Origin: Streptomyces sp. NBC_00193
Lineage (GTDB): Bacteria; Actinomycetota; Actinomycetes; Streptomycetales; Streptomycetaceae
Direction of reading: 5' to 3'
DNA length: 64,000 bases
Assembly (NCBI RefSeq): GCF_026342735.1
Contig: NZ_JAPEMM010000001.1
Coordinates: forward strand, 2,852,001 to 2,916,000
Of the stretch, positions 33,637 through 41,278 are shown one piece after another (the first letter of the stretch is position 1; every line of letters begins with the position of its first letter). A program made the position numbers and the translations under genes. The notes under the pieces were generated by a model that had not been told where the DNA came from, did not search any database, and saw only the letters and a program-made list of their open reading frames with translations.

Positions 33637-33727
33637 GGAGGCGTCGCCTAGTCCGGTCTATGGCGCCGCACTGCTAATGCGGTTTGGGGCTTACCCCCCA
33701 TCGAGGGTTCAAATCCCTCCGCCTCCG
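33637..33727 (+). tRNA. tRNA-Ser (anticodon GCU)
   Basis: A class II tRNA of 91 nt. The acceptor GGAGGCG (33637-33643) pairs with CGCCTCC (33720-33726) and the discriminator is G. The anticodon loop reads CTGCTAA with GCT at 33673-33675, reading AGC/AGU serine codons. A long variable arm and GGTTCAAATCC T-loop are present. CCA is not encoded. Confidence 0.97.
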
Positions 33728-33734
33728 CACTCAC

Positions 33735-33764
33735 GAAGCCCCGGTCCTTGCGGACCGGGGCTTC
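33735..33764 (+). terminator. Terminator of tRNA-Ser(GCU)
   Basis: A 13-bp stem (GAAGCCCCGGTCC, 33735-33747, with GGACCGGGGCTTC, 33752-33764) and a 4-base loop, 7 bp after the tRNA. Confidence 0.85.
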
Positions 33765-33978
33765 GGTGCGTTCGGGGTCCGTGCGGTGGCGGTACGCGGT
33801 GGCGGGATCTGCCCGTGCGGACACCCGGCAGGGACACCCCGGCACCCAACCGGATGATCTTCTTCCAAGCCGTTTCCGCAGGTCAGAGCGGGTGGGGCTA
33901 ATGGATTTCGCGTCCCGGCGAGGTCCATGTATTGTTGTTCTCGCAAGGCCAACGGGGCGCAAAACCCCGGCCAGCCAA

Positions 33979-34051
33979 GCACTCGTAGCTTAACGGATAG
34001 AGCATCTGACTACGGATCAGAAGGTTGCAGGTTCGAATCCTGCCGAGTGCA
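33979..34051 (+). tRNA. tRNA-Arg (anticodon ACG)
   Basis: 73 nt. The acceptor GCACTCG (33979-33985) pairs with CGAGTGC (34044-34050) and the discriminator is A. The anticodon loop CTACGGA gives ACG (34012-34014), read as ICG after deamination of the wobble adenosine. The tRNA modification enzyme TadA that makes this change is encoded at 50587. CCA is not encoded. Confidence 0.96.
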
Positions 34052-34059
34052 CAGCCCAA

Positions 34060-34087
34060 GAGGCCCCCCGGTTCACCGGGGGGCCTC
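34060..34087 (+). terminator. Terminator of tRNA-Arg(ACG)
   Basis: A 12-bp perfect stem (GAGGCCCCCCGG, 34060-34071, with 34076-34087) around a TTCA loop, 8 bp after the tRNA, ending in a short T-rich stretch (CTTGCGTTGTCCTTCT). Confidence 0.88.
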
Positions 34088-34280
34088 TTGCGTTGTCCTT
34101 CTGCTTCTCGTGTTTCCTCCTCTCCTCTCTTCCTCCTCCTCAGTGATGACGCGTGGCTCCGGGGCGTTAGGGGATGAGATGGCTCTGCCGGGGGACGCGG
34201 GGTGAGGACGGGCGCCGCTACGGTTTCTTGGAGATCGACTCACCGGAGATCGGTTCACCGGGAAAGCAGGGGGAGCTCAC

Positions 34281-34646
34281 ATGGGACTGTTCGGGAACGC
34301 GCACGCAGTGGATCCGGCGTCGGCGCACCGCGAGTACGCGCGGCTGCTGGGGCAGGGGGAGCAGGTGCACGCCGCCTATCTGCTGATCCGCGACACGATC
34401 CTGTTCACCGACCGGCGGCTCGTGCTCATCGACAAGCAGGGGCTCACGGGCAAGAAGGTGGAGTACCACTCGATCCCGTACCGGAGCATCACGCACTTCT
34501 CCGTGGAGACCGCCGGCCACTTCGACCTGGACGCGGAGCTGAAGATATGGCTCTCCGGCAGCTCGACCCCGATAGCGAAGACCTTCACCAAGGGCGTCGA
34601 CATCTATGAGGTCCAGGCGATCCTGACGCAGTTCGTCGCCCGCTAG
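34281..34646 (+). CDS. PH domain-containing protein (bacterial PH, YvbH/DUF1696-like)
   Basis: 121 residues forming one bacterial PH-like fold: YLLIRDTILFTDRRLVLIDKQGLTGKKVEYHSIPYRSITHFSVETAGHFDLDAELKIWL. There is no membrane segment or signal, so it should be cytosolic. The ATG at 34281 has GGGGGAG 6 nt upstream. Proteins of this family form ring-like oligomers in crystals, but their biological role is unsettled. Monocistronic, following the tRNA-Arg terminator. Confidence 0.9.
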   Translation: MGLFGNAHAVDPASAHREYARLLGQGEQVHAAYLLIRDTILFTDRRLVLIDKQGLTGKKVEYHSIPYRSITHFSVETAGHFDLDAELKIWLSGSSTPIAKTFTKGVDIYEVQAILTQFVAR

Positions 34647-34763
34647 CCGGTCCGGACGTCGGGGGAGGACGGGGAGGGGCCGAATGCTGTTCGGCCCCGG
34701 GGGGTGATTTCAGGATCAGGTAGCGTCTCCGCGAGGGCTTGCAGGGACGTGGGAGGAAGTTCG

Positions 34764-35198
34764 GTGGACGACATCGACCGGGCGCTGATCCAGCGCCTTC
34801 AGGAGGACGCGGGCCAGCCGTACGCGGCGCTGGCGGCCTCCGTCGGGCTCTCTGCGGGAGCCACCCACGAGCGCGTGCGCAAACTGCGCGAGCGGGGGGT
34901 CATCCGGCGGACCACGGTCGAGGTGGATCCGGCGGCCGTGGGCAGCGGGGTGCTGGCCTACGTGATGGTCGACTCCACGGCTTGGATGGGTGACTCGCGG
35001 GCCGCCTTCGAGGGCATCGCGGAGATCCAGGAGGCGCACATCATCGCCGGCAGCGCCTCGGTCATGGTCAAGGTCCGCACGGCCACCACCGAGCAGCTGC
35101 AGGACGTCCTGCGCCGCCTCTACGCCATCGACGGTGTCAGCGGCACGCAGGCCACCGTCGTCCTGGAGACCTTCTTCGAGCGACCGCTCCCCCTGTGA
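34764..35198 (+). CDS. Lrp/AsnC-family transcriptional regulator
   Basis: 144 residues from the GTG at 34764 (GGGAGGAAG upstream). The N-terminal helix-turn-helix (DIDRALIQRLQEDAGQPYAALAASVGLSAGATHERVRKLRERGVIRRTT, about 2-52) is followed by an RAM effector domain (about 62-140) that usually binds amino acids. The HTH sequence reads SAGATHERV where classical Lrp has SxxxVxxRV, so the recognition helix is a variant. The gene overlaps the next by GTGA (35195-35198), which couples it to the DUF2797 gene. Confidence 0.92.
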   Translation: MDDIDRALIQRLQEDAGQPYAALAASVGLSAGATHERVRKLRERGVIRRTTVEVDPAAVGSGVLAYVMVDSTAWMGDSRAAFEGIAEIQEAHIIAGSASVMVKVRTATTEQLQDVLRRLYAIDGVSGTQATVVLETFFERPLPL

Positions 35199-36088
35199 CC
35201 TGGTGGTGCACCGGCCTCCGGTGGAGTGACGGCCGGCCCGCCATGGGCTGGTACGGGCGGGGTCCGGGAAGGGGAGAGCGCACCAGCCTCCTCTGGTACG
35301 GACAGCCGCTCGCCTTCGCCGCCCGGGGTGAGCGCCACTGCCTCGGCATCCGGCGGGCCGGACGGCGGACGCCGTGCCCGACGGAGCGGACCGTGCCCGG
35401 CCGGACCGGGAACGCCCAGTGTCCCGAGTGCGCGGGCCTGGACCGTTCCTTCTCGGTGGCGGCCGACACCAACGCCGGTGATCCGCGTACCTACCGGGTG
35501 TACCTCGCCTGGTTCGGGGCCGGACTGGTCAAGGTCGGGATCACCGCCGAGGAGCGCGGGTCGGTCCGGCTGCTGGAGCAAGGGGCGGTCGCCTGGGCCT
35601 GGCTGGGGCGCGGGCCACTGATGGCCACCCGACGGACCGAGGAACTGCTGCGGGCGGCCCTCGGGGTGCCCGACCGGATCGCCTATGCCCGTAAGCGGTC
35701 CGTGCGGGGAGACGTGCCGCCGGGGCCCGAGCGGGCGGCGGAGGTGGCGGCCCTGCACGCACGGGCGGTCGCGCTGGAGGGGTGGCCGGAGTCGCTGGAG
35801 AGGCTGGCGTGCGAGGTGACCGACCACGCCGGGGTGTTCGGGCTCGACGCACTGCCCGTCCCTGCCCGGGTGATCACCGAGATGGTGCCCGGCGGGACCG
35901 TCGCCGGCCGGCTCGTCGGCGCGGCCGGGCCCGATCTGCACTTCGCCGACGGGCTGGTGGTGGACACCCGGCTGCTCGCGGGGTGGGAGCTGGTGGCGCC
36001 CGGGGCGGGCGGCGAAACCGATGTGCCCGTCGCAGGGATCCCGGCCGGCGGCCGGGACGCCGGGGCCGCGCAGGACGGACTGTTCTGA
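35195..36088 (+). CDS. DUF2797 family protein
   Basis: 297 residues starting with a GTG that overlaps the Lrp stop codon. A zinc-ribbon-like N-terminus (CLGIRRAGRRTPCP...QCPECAGLDRS, four Cys at about 49-83) is followed by a GIY-YIG-like core: YRVYLAWFGAGLVKVGITAEERGSVRLLEQGAVAWAWL (about 98-137). DUF2797 proteins are of unknown biochemical function; the nuclease-like fold suggests nucleic acid binding. The active-site Tyr/Arg pattern of true GIY-YIG nucleases is only partly kept. Coupling to an Lrp regulator suggests shared regulation. Confidence 0.82.
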   Translation: MTWWCTGLRWSDGRPAMGWYGRGPGRGERTSLLWYGQPLAFAARGERHCLGIRRAGRRTPCPTERTVPGRTGNAQCPECAGLDRSFSVAADTNAGDPRTYRVYLAWFGAGLVKVGITAEERGSVRLLEQGAVAWAWLGRGPLMATRRTEELLRAALGVPDRIAYARKRSVRGDVPPGPERAAEVAALHARAVALEGWPESLERLACEVTDHAGVFGLDALPVPARVITEMVPGGTVAGRLVGAAGPDLHFADGLVVDTRLLAGWELVAPGAGGETDVPVAGIPAGGRDAGAAQDGLF

Positions 36089-36191
36089 CCGGGAGGGCGG
36101 CGGGGCCCCAAGGTCAAAACTTGGATCCCTTTGGCCGTGCGGGCCGTTTTCCGGTGGACATGCCACGTACCGGCCGCAGAGGGTGGTGGGC

Positions 36192-36533
36192 ATGACCATT
36201 CAGCCCGTACAGGCCTTCGAACCTCCCTATGTCATGAGTGTGTTCACCAGCGTCCGGACCGCCGAGGACGGTGGATACCCCGAGACGCTCGAGCGGATGA
36301 CGGAGCTCGTCAGCGGCAATCCGGGGTTCCTCGGCTACGAGTCGGCGCGGACGCCCGGCGGGCTCGGCATCACCGTCGCCTACTTCCGCGACCACGAGTC
36401 CCTCGCCCTCTGGCGCAAGGACATGGAGCACCAGGCGGCGATGAAGCAGGGCCGCGCCGACTGGTACGAGAGCTACACGCTGCACATCGCGACGGTCGAG
36501 CGGAGCCACGGCTTTGTCCGCGAAGACGGCTGA
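36192..36533 (+). CDS. Antibiotic biosynthesis monooxygenase (heme-degrading-like ABM)
   Basis: 113 residues. A single ABM domain: VMSVFTSVRTAEDGGYPETLERMTELVSGNPGFLGYESARTPGGLGITVAYFRDHESLALWRKDMEHQAAMKQGRADWYESYTLHIATVERSHGF. The family oxidises small aromatic or haem-like substrates, usually cofactor-free. The ATG at 36192 follows GGGTGG. It overlaps the next gene by 20 bases in a different frame, so the two are likely co-translated. Its function is not further determined. Confidence 0.88.
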   Translation: MTIQPVQAFEPPYVMSVFTSVRTAEDGGYPETLERMTELVSGNPGFLGYESARTPGGLGITVAYFRDHESLALWRKDMEHQAAMKQGRADWYESYTLHIATVERSHGFVREDG

Positions 36534-37395
36534 GGCCGTCCGGGCGCTCCGGGAACGGCTCGGGGTGCCCGGGCTGGTCGACGTACACACGCACTTCATG
36601 CCCGAGCGGGTCCTGGACAAGGTGTGGGACTACTTCGACGCGGTCGGCCCGCTGACCGGTGTCGAGTGGCCCATCACCTACCGGCACGAGGAAGAGCAGC
36701 GGGTCGCGCTGCTGCGGGAGTTCGGGGTCCGGGCCTTCACCGCCATGCTCTACCCGCACAAGCCGGCCATGGCCGCCTGGCTCAACTCCTGGTCCGCCGA
36801 CTTCGCCGCGCGCACCCCCGACTGCCTGCACACCGCGACCTTCTTCCCGGAGGACGGGGTGCGGGAGTACGTCGGCCAGGCCGTCGCGGCGGGGGCCCGG
36901 GTCTTCAAGGCCCACCTCCAGGTGGGCGGCTACGACCCCACCGACGACCGGCTCGACCCGGTCTGGGGGCTCCTCGCCGAGGCCGGGATCCCGACGGTCG
37001 TGCACTGCGGCTCGGGGCCCGTCCCTGGGAAGCACACCGGACCCGAGCCGATCGCCCGGCTGCTGGCCCGCCACCCCCGGCTGCCGCTGATCGTCGCGCA
37101 CATGGGGATGCCGGAGTACGCCGACTTCCTCGACCTCGCCGACCGGTACTCCGAGGTCCGCCTCGACACCACCATGGCCTTCACCGACTTCTCGGAGCAG
37201 TTCAGCGGCTTCCCGCCGCAGGACCGCGGCCGGCTCGCCGACCTCGGCGACCGGATCCTGCTGGGCACCGACTTCCCGAACATCCCCTACCCCTACGAGC
37301 ACCAGCTCGAGGCCCTGGAACGCCTGGGCCTCGGCGACCCCTGGCTGCGCGCCGTCTGCCACGACAACGCAGCCCGGCTCTTCCGCCTGGCCTGA
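36514..37395 (+). CDS. Amidohydrolase-superfamily metal-dependent hydrolase
   Basis: 293 residues if the TTG at 36514 is the start (CGGAG upstream); an in-frame GTG nine codons later is an alternative. TIM-barrel metal motifs: VDVHTHFM (His-x-His), HCGSG (His), VAHMGMPEY (His) and LLGTDFPNIPYPYE (Asp). This is the amidohydrolase_2 arrangement seen in decarboxylases and lactonases (ACMSD-like). It overlaps the preceding monooxygenase, suggesting sequential steps on the same aromatic or lactone substrate. No transporter or regulator is nearby. Confidence 0.87.
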   Translation: MSAKTAEAVRALRERLGVPGLVDVHTHFMPERVLDKVWDYFDAVGPLTGVEWPITYRHEEEQRVALLREFGVRAFTAMLYPHKPAMAAWLNSWSADFAARTPDCLHTATFFPEDGVREYVGQAVAAGARVFKAHLQVGGYDPTDDRLDPVWGLLAEAGIPTVVHCGSGPVPGKHTGPEPIARLLARHPRLPLIVAHMGMPEYADFLDLADRYSEVRLDTTMAFTDFSEQFSGFPPQDRGRLADLGDRILLGTDFPNIPYPYEHQLEALERLGLGDPWLRAVCHDNAARLFRLA

Positions 37396-37411
37396 GGGGC
37401 GGGAGGGGTTT

Positions 37412-37437
37412 CTCAGGCAATTCACAGCTTCAGGCAA
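37412..37437 (+). promoter_or_regulatory. Candidate direct-repeat operator upstream of the two-component operon
   Basis: TCAGGCAA occurs twice, at 37413-37420 and 37430-37437, 17 bp apart, with TTCACAG between. OmpR-family regulators commonly bind such direct repeats and autoregulate. It ends 34 bp before the response regulator start. Inference from pattern. Confidence 0.5.
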
Positions 37438-37471
37438 GAACGCTCTCACGGGCGGCGGCCAGCGTGTACGC

Positions 37472-38239
37472 ATGACTGCGACGACCACTTCCCACGCGTC
37501 CACGTCCACCGGCAACCACACGGCCCTCGTCCGGCCCGACGGGACCCCGTGCCGGGTCCTCGTCGTGGACGACGAGGCCGCCCTCTCCGAGCTGCTCTCC
37601 ATGGCCCTGCGCTACGAGGGCTGCGAGGTCCGCAGCGCGGGCGACGGTGCGGCTGCGGTGCGCGCGGCACGGGAGTTCCGGCCCGACGTCGTCCTGCTCG
37701 ACATCATGCTCCCCGACATGGACGGGCTGGCCGTCCTGGGCCGCCTGCGCAGGGAGCTCCCGCAGGTCCCGGTGCTGTTCCTGACCGCGAAGGACTCGGT
37801 CGAGGACCGCATCGCGGGTCTGACGGCCGGCGGCGACGACTACGTCACCAAGCCCTTCAGCCTGGAGGAGGTCGTCGCCCGGCTGCGCGGCCTGGTCCGG
37901 CGCTCCGGCGCGGCGCAGGCCGCGCGCGGCGGGTCGGTGCTGGAGGTCGGCGACCTGCGGCTCGACGAGGACAGCCACGAGGTGACCCGGGGCGGTCAGG
38001 ACGTCCACCTGACCGCGACCGAGTTCGAGCTGCTGCGCTACCTGATGCGCAACCCGCGCCGGGTGCTGAGCAAGGCGCAGATCCTGGACCGCGTGTGGTC
38101 GTACGACTTCGGCGGTCAGGCCAACGTCGTCGAGCTGTACATCTCCTACCTGCGGCGCAAGCTGGAGGCCGGTACCGGCCTTCCGTCGATGATCCACACC
38201 CGTCGTGGCGCCGGCTACCTGATCAAGCCGGCCGACTAA
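37472..38239 (+). CDS. OmpR-family response regulator
   Basis: 255 residues. The receiver domain (about 28-140: VLVVDDEAALSELL, phosphoacceptor Asp77 in LLDIMLPDMDG, T/K residues in LFLTAKDS and VTKPFS) is followed by a winged-helix DNA-binding domain (about 155-252: LTATEFELLRYLMRNPRRVLSKAQILDRVW and NVVELYISYLRRK). The Thr/Ser-rich first 25 residues are extra. The stop overlaps the start of the kinase gene (TAATG). It probably regulates its own operon, which contains two glycosyltransferase genes. Confidence 0.95.
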   Translation: MTATTTSHASTSTGNHTALVRPDGTPCRVLVVDDEAALSELLSMALRYEGCEVRSAGDGAAAVRAAREFRPDVVLLDIMLPDMDGLAVLGRLRRELPQVPVLFLTAKDSVEDRIAGLTAGGDDYVTKPFSLEEVVARLRGLVRRSGAAQAARGGSVLEVGDLRLDEDSHEVTRGGQDVHLTATEFELLRYLMRNPRRVLSKAQILDRVWSYDFGGQANVVELYISYLRRKLEAGTGLPSMIHTRRGAGYLIKPAD

Positions 38240-39987
38240 TGGCGGCCGGAGAGCCCCGGCGCACCCGCCGTCCCCGCCGGCCGGGCCGCCCCGGGCGCCC
38301 CTCCGGCCCCCGCCGCCCCCGGTGGAGCCGGCGGCCCTGGTCGCTGCGGACCCGGCTCGTCGTCTCGGCGGTGGCCCTCATCGCCGTCGTCGGCGCGGCC
38401 ATCAGCACCGTCACCACCGTCGCGCTGCGCTCGTACCTGGTCGACAAGGTCGACGAACAGCTGCGCGTCTCCGTCGAGATGGCGAGCCGCCCCGGCGCGG
38501 GCAAGTTCCCCCGGGAGAACAACAACCTCGGCGTCGTCATGGGACCCGGATCCCCGCTGGGGGCCGTCGGGGTCCGCTTCGATGCCGAGGGCAAGGCCGT
38601 CGAGAGCGTCCGCAGCCAGCGCAGCGCCGCCGTCGGCGGGTCGGGGTCCGGGTCCGGGTCAGGGCCCGGCGCTCACCCGCCCCTCACCCCGGACCAGACC
38701 TCCGTCCTCGCCGGGGCCGCGCACAAGGCCGCGGACCGCAGTCCGGGCGACGCGGTCGAACTGCAGCTGCCCGGCCTCGGCCGCTACCGGGTGCTGGCTT
38801 CGCCCGTCGGCAACGTCGGCAGTGCGGGCGGCAGCGTCGGCAGCGTCGTGCTCGGGTTCCCGCTCGCCGAGGCCGACTCCACCGTGCACACCCTGATCGC
38901 GGTCGAGGTCTTCGTGACCCTCGCCGGGCTGATCGCCGCCTCCCTCGCCGGACAGGTCCTGGTCGGCGTCGCCCTGCGCCCGCTGCGCCGGGTCGCCGCC
39001 ACCGCCACCCGGGTCTCCGAACTCACCCTGCACAGCGGCGAGCCCGCCCTCCACGAGCGGGTCCCCGACGCCGAGGCCGACCCCCGTACCGAGGTCGGAC
39101 AGGTGGGCGCGGCCCTCAACCGGATGCTGGGCCACGTCTCCTCGGCGCTGACCGCGCGCCAGCAGAGCGAGACCCGGGTACGGCAGTTCGTGGCCGACGC
39201 CAGCCACGAACTGCGCACCCCACTGGCCTCGATCCGCGGGTACGCCGAACTGACCCGCCGGGGCCGCGAGGAGCCGGGCCCCGACACCCGGCACGCCCTC
39301 GGGCGGATCGAGTCCGAGGCCGCCCGGATGACCGGTCTGGTGGAGGACCTGCTGCTGCTGGCCCGACTCGACGCGGGCCGCCCGCTGTCCATGTGCGACA
39401 CCGATCTGGCCCCGCTGGTCGTGGACGCCGTCAGTGATGCCCGGGCCGCCGGCCACGACCACCACTGGCGCCTGGAACTACCCGAGGATCCCGCGCTCGT
39501 CCACGCCGACCCGGCGCGGATCCAGCAGGTGCTGGTGAACCTGCTGGCCAACGCCCGGACGCACACCCCGCCCGGCACCACCGTCACGGCGCATGTTTCA
39601 CGTGAAACATCCGCCGTCCGCCTCCGGATCGAGGACGACGGCCCCGGCATCCCGCCCGAGCTGCTGCCTCACGTCTTCGAGCGCTTCGCCCGCGGCGACG
39701 CCTCCCGCTCCCGTTCGGCGGGCTCCACCGGCCTCGGCCTGGCCATCGTGGCTGCCGTGGTCTCGGCCCACGGCGGCCACGTCGACGTCCGCAGCGCCCC
39801 CGGCCACACCTCCTTCGAGGTCCGGCTGCCCCTGGCCGCCCCGGCGGCCCCCGCCGCCTCGCCCGCCGTCATCGCCGCCGCGAAGCCGCACGCCGCGAAG
39901 CCGCACGCCGCGAAGCCGCGCGCCGCACAGCCGAACGCCGCGAAGCCGCACTCACAGACGGGCCACAGGGTCAGCACACAGCGGTGA
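38239..39987 (+). CDS. Sensor histidine kinase
   Basis: 582 residues. A very basic Arg/Pro N-terminus (about 1-32), first transmembrane helix (about 40-62), an extracytoplasmic sensor of about 155 residues with a GSGSGSGSG stretch, second helix (about 220-242), HAMP, then H-box VADASHELRTPLASIRGYAEL (His323), N-box VLVNLLANARTH, G1 DDGPGIPPELL and G2 GLGLAIVAAVVSAHGG. It senses an envelope signal and phosphorylates the product of 37472. The C-terminus carries tandem AAKPH-type repeats encoded by 15-bp units (about 39886-39950). A parS site lies within the ATPase domain coding sequence. Confidence 0.94.
   Translation: MAAGEPRRTRRPRRPGRPGRPSGPRRPRWSRRPWSLRTRLVVSAVALIAVVGAAISTVTTVALRSYLVDKVDEQLRVSVEMASRPGAGKFPRENNNLGVVMGPGSPLGAVGVRFDAEGKAVESVRSQRSAAVGGSGSGSGSGPGAHPPLTPDQTSVLAGAAHKAADRSPGDAVELQLPGLGRYRVLASPVGNVGSAGGSVGSVVLGFPLAEADSTVHTLIAVEVFVTLAGLIAASLAGQVLVGVALRPLRRVAATATRVSELTLHSGEPALHERVPDAEADPRTEVGQVGAALNRMLGHVSSALTARQQSETRVRQFVADASHELRTPLASIRGYAELTRRGREEPGPDTRHALGRIESEAARMTGLVEDLLLLARLDAGRPLSMCDTDLAPLVVDAVSDARAAGHDHHWRLELPEDPALVHADPARIQQVLVNLLANARTHTPPGTTVTAHVSRETSAVRLRIEDDGPGIPPELLPHVFERFARGDASRSRSAGSTGLGLAIVAAVVSAHGGHVDVRSAPGHTSFEVRLPLAAPAAPAASPAVIAAAKPHAAKPHAAKPRAAQPNAAKPHSQTGHRVSTQR
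39595..39608. promoter_or_regulatory. parS site (ParB binding), inside the histidine kinase gene
   Basis: A perfect GTTTCACGTGAAAC, extended to the 18-bp palindrome ATGTTTCACGTGAAACAT (39593-39610). It codes for Val-Ser-Arg-Glu-Thr in the ATPase domain between the N-box and G1 box. Confidence 0.95.
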
Positions 39988-40012
39988 CAGCCCGGCCGGG
40001 GAGGGTCGGGTC

Positions 40013-41278
40013 ATGCCTACCGACACCTCTCCCGGAGCGCTCCCGGTACGGGCGCCCCTCGCGCCCGTACCGGGCGAGCCCGTCCTCGACGTGGTGATCC
40101 CGGTCTTCAACGAGGAGACGGACCTCGGCCCCTGCGTGCGCAGGCTCCACGAGCACCTCACCCGGACCTTCCCGTACCCCTTCCGCATCACCATCGCCGA
40201 CAACGCGAGCACCGACCGCACCCCGGAGGTCGCGGCCGATCTCGCGGCCTCCGTGGCCGGGGTGCGCAGCACCCGGCTGGAGCAGAAGGGCCGCGGCCGG
40301 GCCCTGCGCACCGTGTGGGGGGAGTCGGACGCGCCCGTCCTGGCGTACATGGACGTGGACCTCTCCACCGACCTCAACGCCCTGCTGCCGCTGGTCGCCC
40401 CGCTGATCTCAGGCCACTCGGACCTCGCCATCGGCACCCGCCTGGCCCGTTCCTCGCGGGTGGTCAGGGGAGCGAAGCGGGAGTTCATCTCCCGCGCCTA
40501 CAACCTGTTCCTGCGCTCCTCGCTCTCCGCCCGCTTCAGCGACGCCCAGTGCGGCTTCAAGGCGATCCGCCGCGAGGTCGCGACCCGGCTGCTGCCGCTC
40601 GTGGAGGACTCCGGCTGGTTCTTCGACACCGAGCTGCTCGTCCTCGCCGAGCGGGCCGGGCTGCGGATCCACGAGGTCCCCGTGGACTGGGTCGACGACC
40701 CCGATTCCACCGTGCACATCGCCCGCACCGCCGCCGAGGACCTCAAGGGCGTCTGGCGCGTGGGCAGGGCGCTGGCCGTCGGCGCGCTCCCGCTGGACCG
40801 GCTCGCCCGCCCCTTCGGGGACGATCCGCGCGACCGCGCCGCCCTGCCCGGCGTGCCGCGCGGGCTGGCCCGCCAGCTCCTGGGCTTCTGCGCGGTCGGA
40901 GCCCTGTCGACCCTCCTCTACCTGCTCCTCTACTCCGCGGCCCGGACCGCCGCGGGCCCCCAGCTCGCCAACGCCGCCGCGCTGCTGCTCTCCGCCGTCG
41001 CCAACACCGCCGCCAACCGCCGGCTCACCTTCGGCGTCCGCGGCCGGGCCCGCGCCGTGCGCCACCAGGCCCAGGGGCTCGTGGTGTTCGCCATCGGACT
41101 GGCCCTGACCAGCGGATCGCTCGCCGCCCTCGGAGCCGCCAACGCCGCGCCCGGGCACAGCACCGAGCTGGCCGTCCTGGTCACCGCCAACCTCGCCGCC
41201 ACCGTGCTGCGGTTCCTGCTCTTCCGTGCCTGGGTCTTCCCCGAACGGCGCGCCACTCCCGCGAAGGACCACTCCTGA
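40013..41278 (+). CDS. Glycosyltransferase family 2 / GtrA fusion
   Basis: 421 residues from the ATG at 40013. The N-terminal GT2 domain (about 22-255: VVIPVFNEETDLGPCVRRL, the DxD-like YMDVDLSTDL, and the FFDTELLVLAERAG motif) resembles polyprenol-phosphate mannose synthase. A GtrA-like membrane domain with four helices (about 285-410) follows. It would transfer a sugar to polyprenyl phosphate and move it across the membrane as donor for the next enzyme. It lies 25 bp after the kinase stop and overlaps the next gene by TGATG, so all four genes look like one operon. Confidence 0.9.
   Translation: MPTDTSPGALPVRAPLAPVPGEPVLDVVIPVFNEETDLGPCVRRLHEHLTRTFPYPFRITIADNASTDRTPEVAADLAASVAGVRSTRLEQKGRGRALRTVWGESDAPVLAYMDVDLSTDLNALLPLVAPLISGHSDLAIGTRLARSSRVVRGAKREFISRAYNLFLRSSLSARFSDAQCGFKAIRREVATRLLPLVEDSGWFFDTELLVLAERAGLRIHEVPVDWVDDPDSTVHIARTAAEDLKGVWRVGRALAVGALPLDRLARPFGDDPRDRAALPGVPRGLARQLLGFCAVGALSTLLYLLLYSAARTAAGPQLANAAALLLSAVANTAANRRLTFGVRGRARAVRHQAQGLVVFAIGLALTSGSLAALGAANAAPGHSTELAVLVTANLAATVLRFLLFRAWVFPERRATPAKDHS

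Noticed and set aside
38239..39987. The vancomycin-type resistance sensor kinase VanS
   Set aside because: The architecture is generic; no van ligase or dipeptidase genes are nearby.
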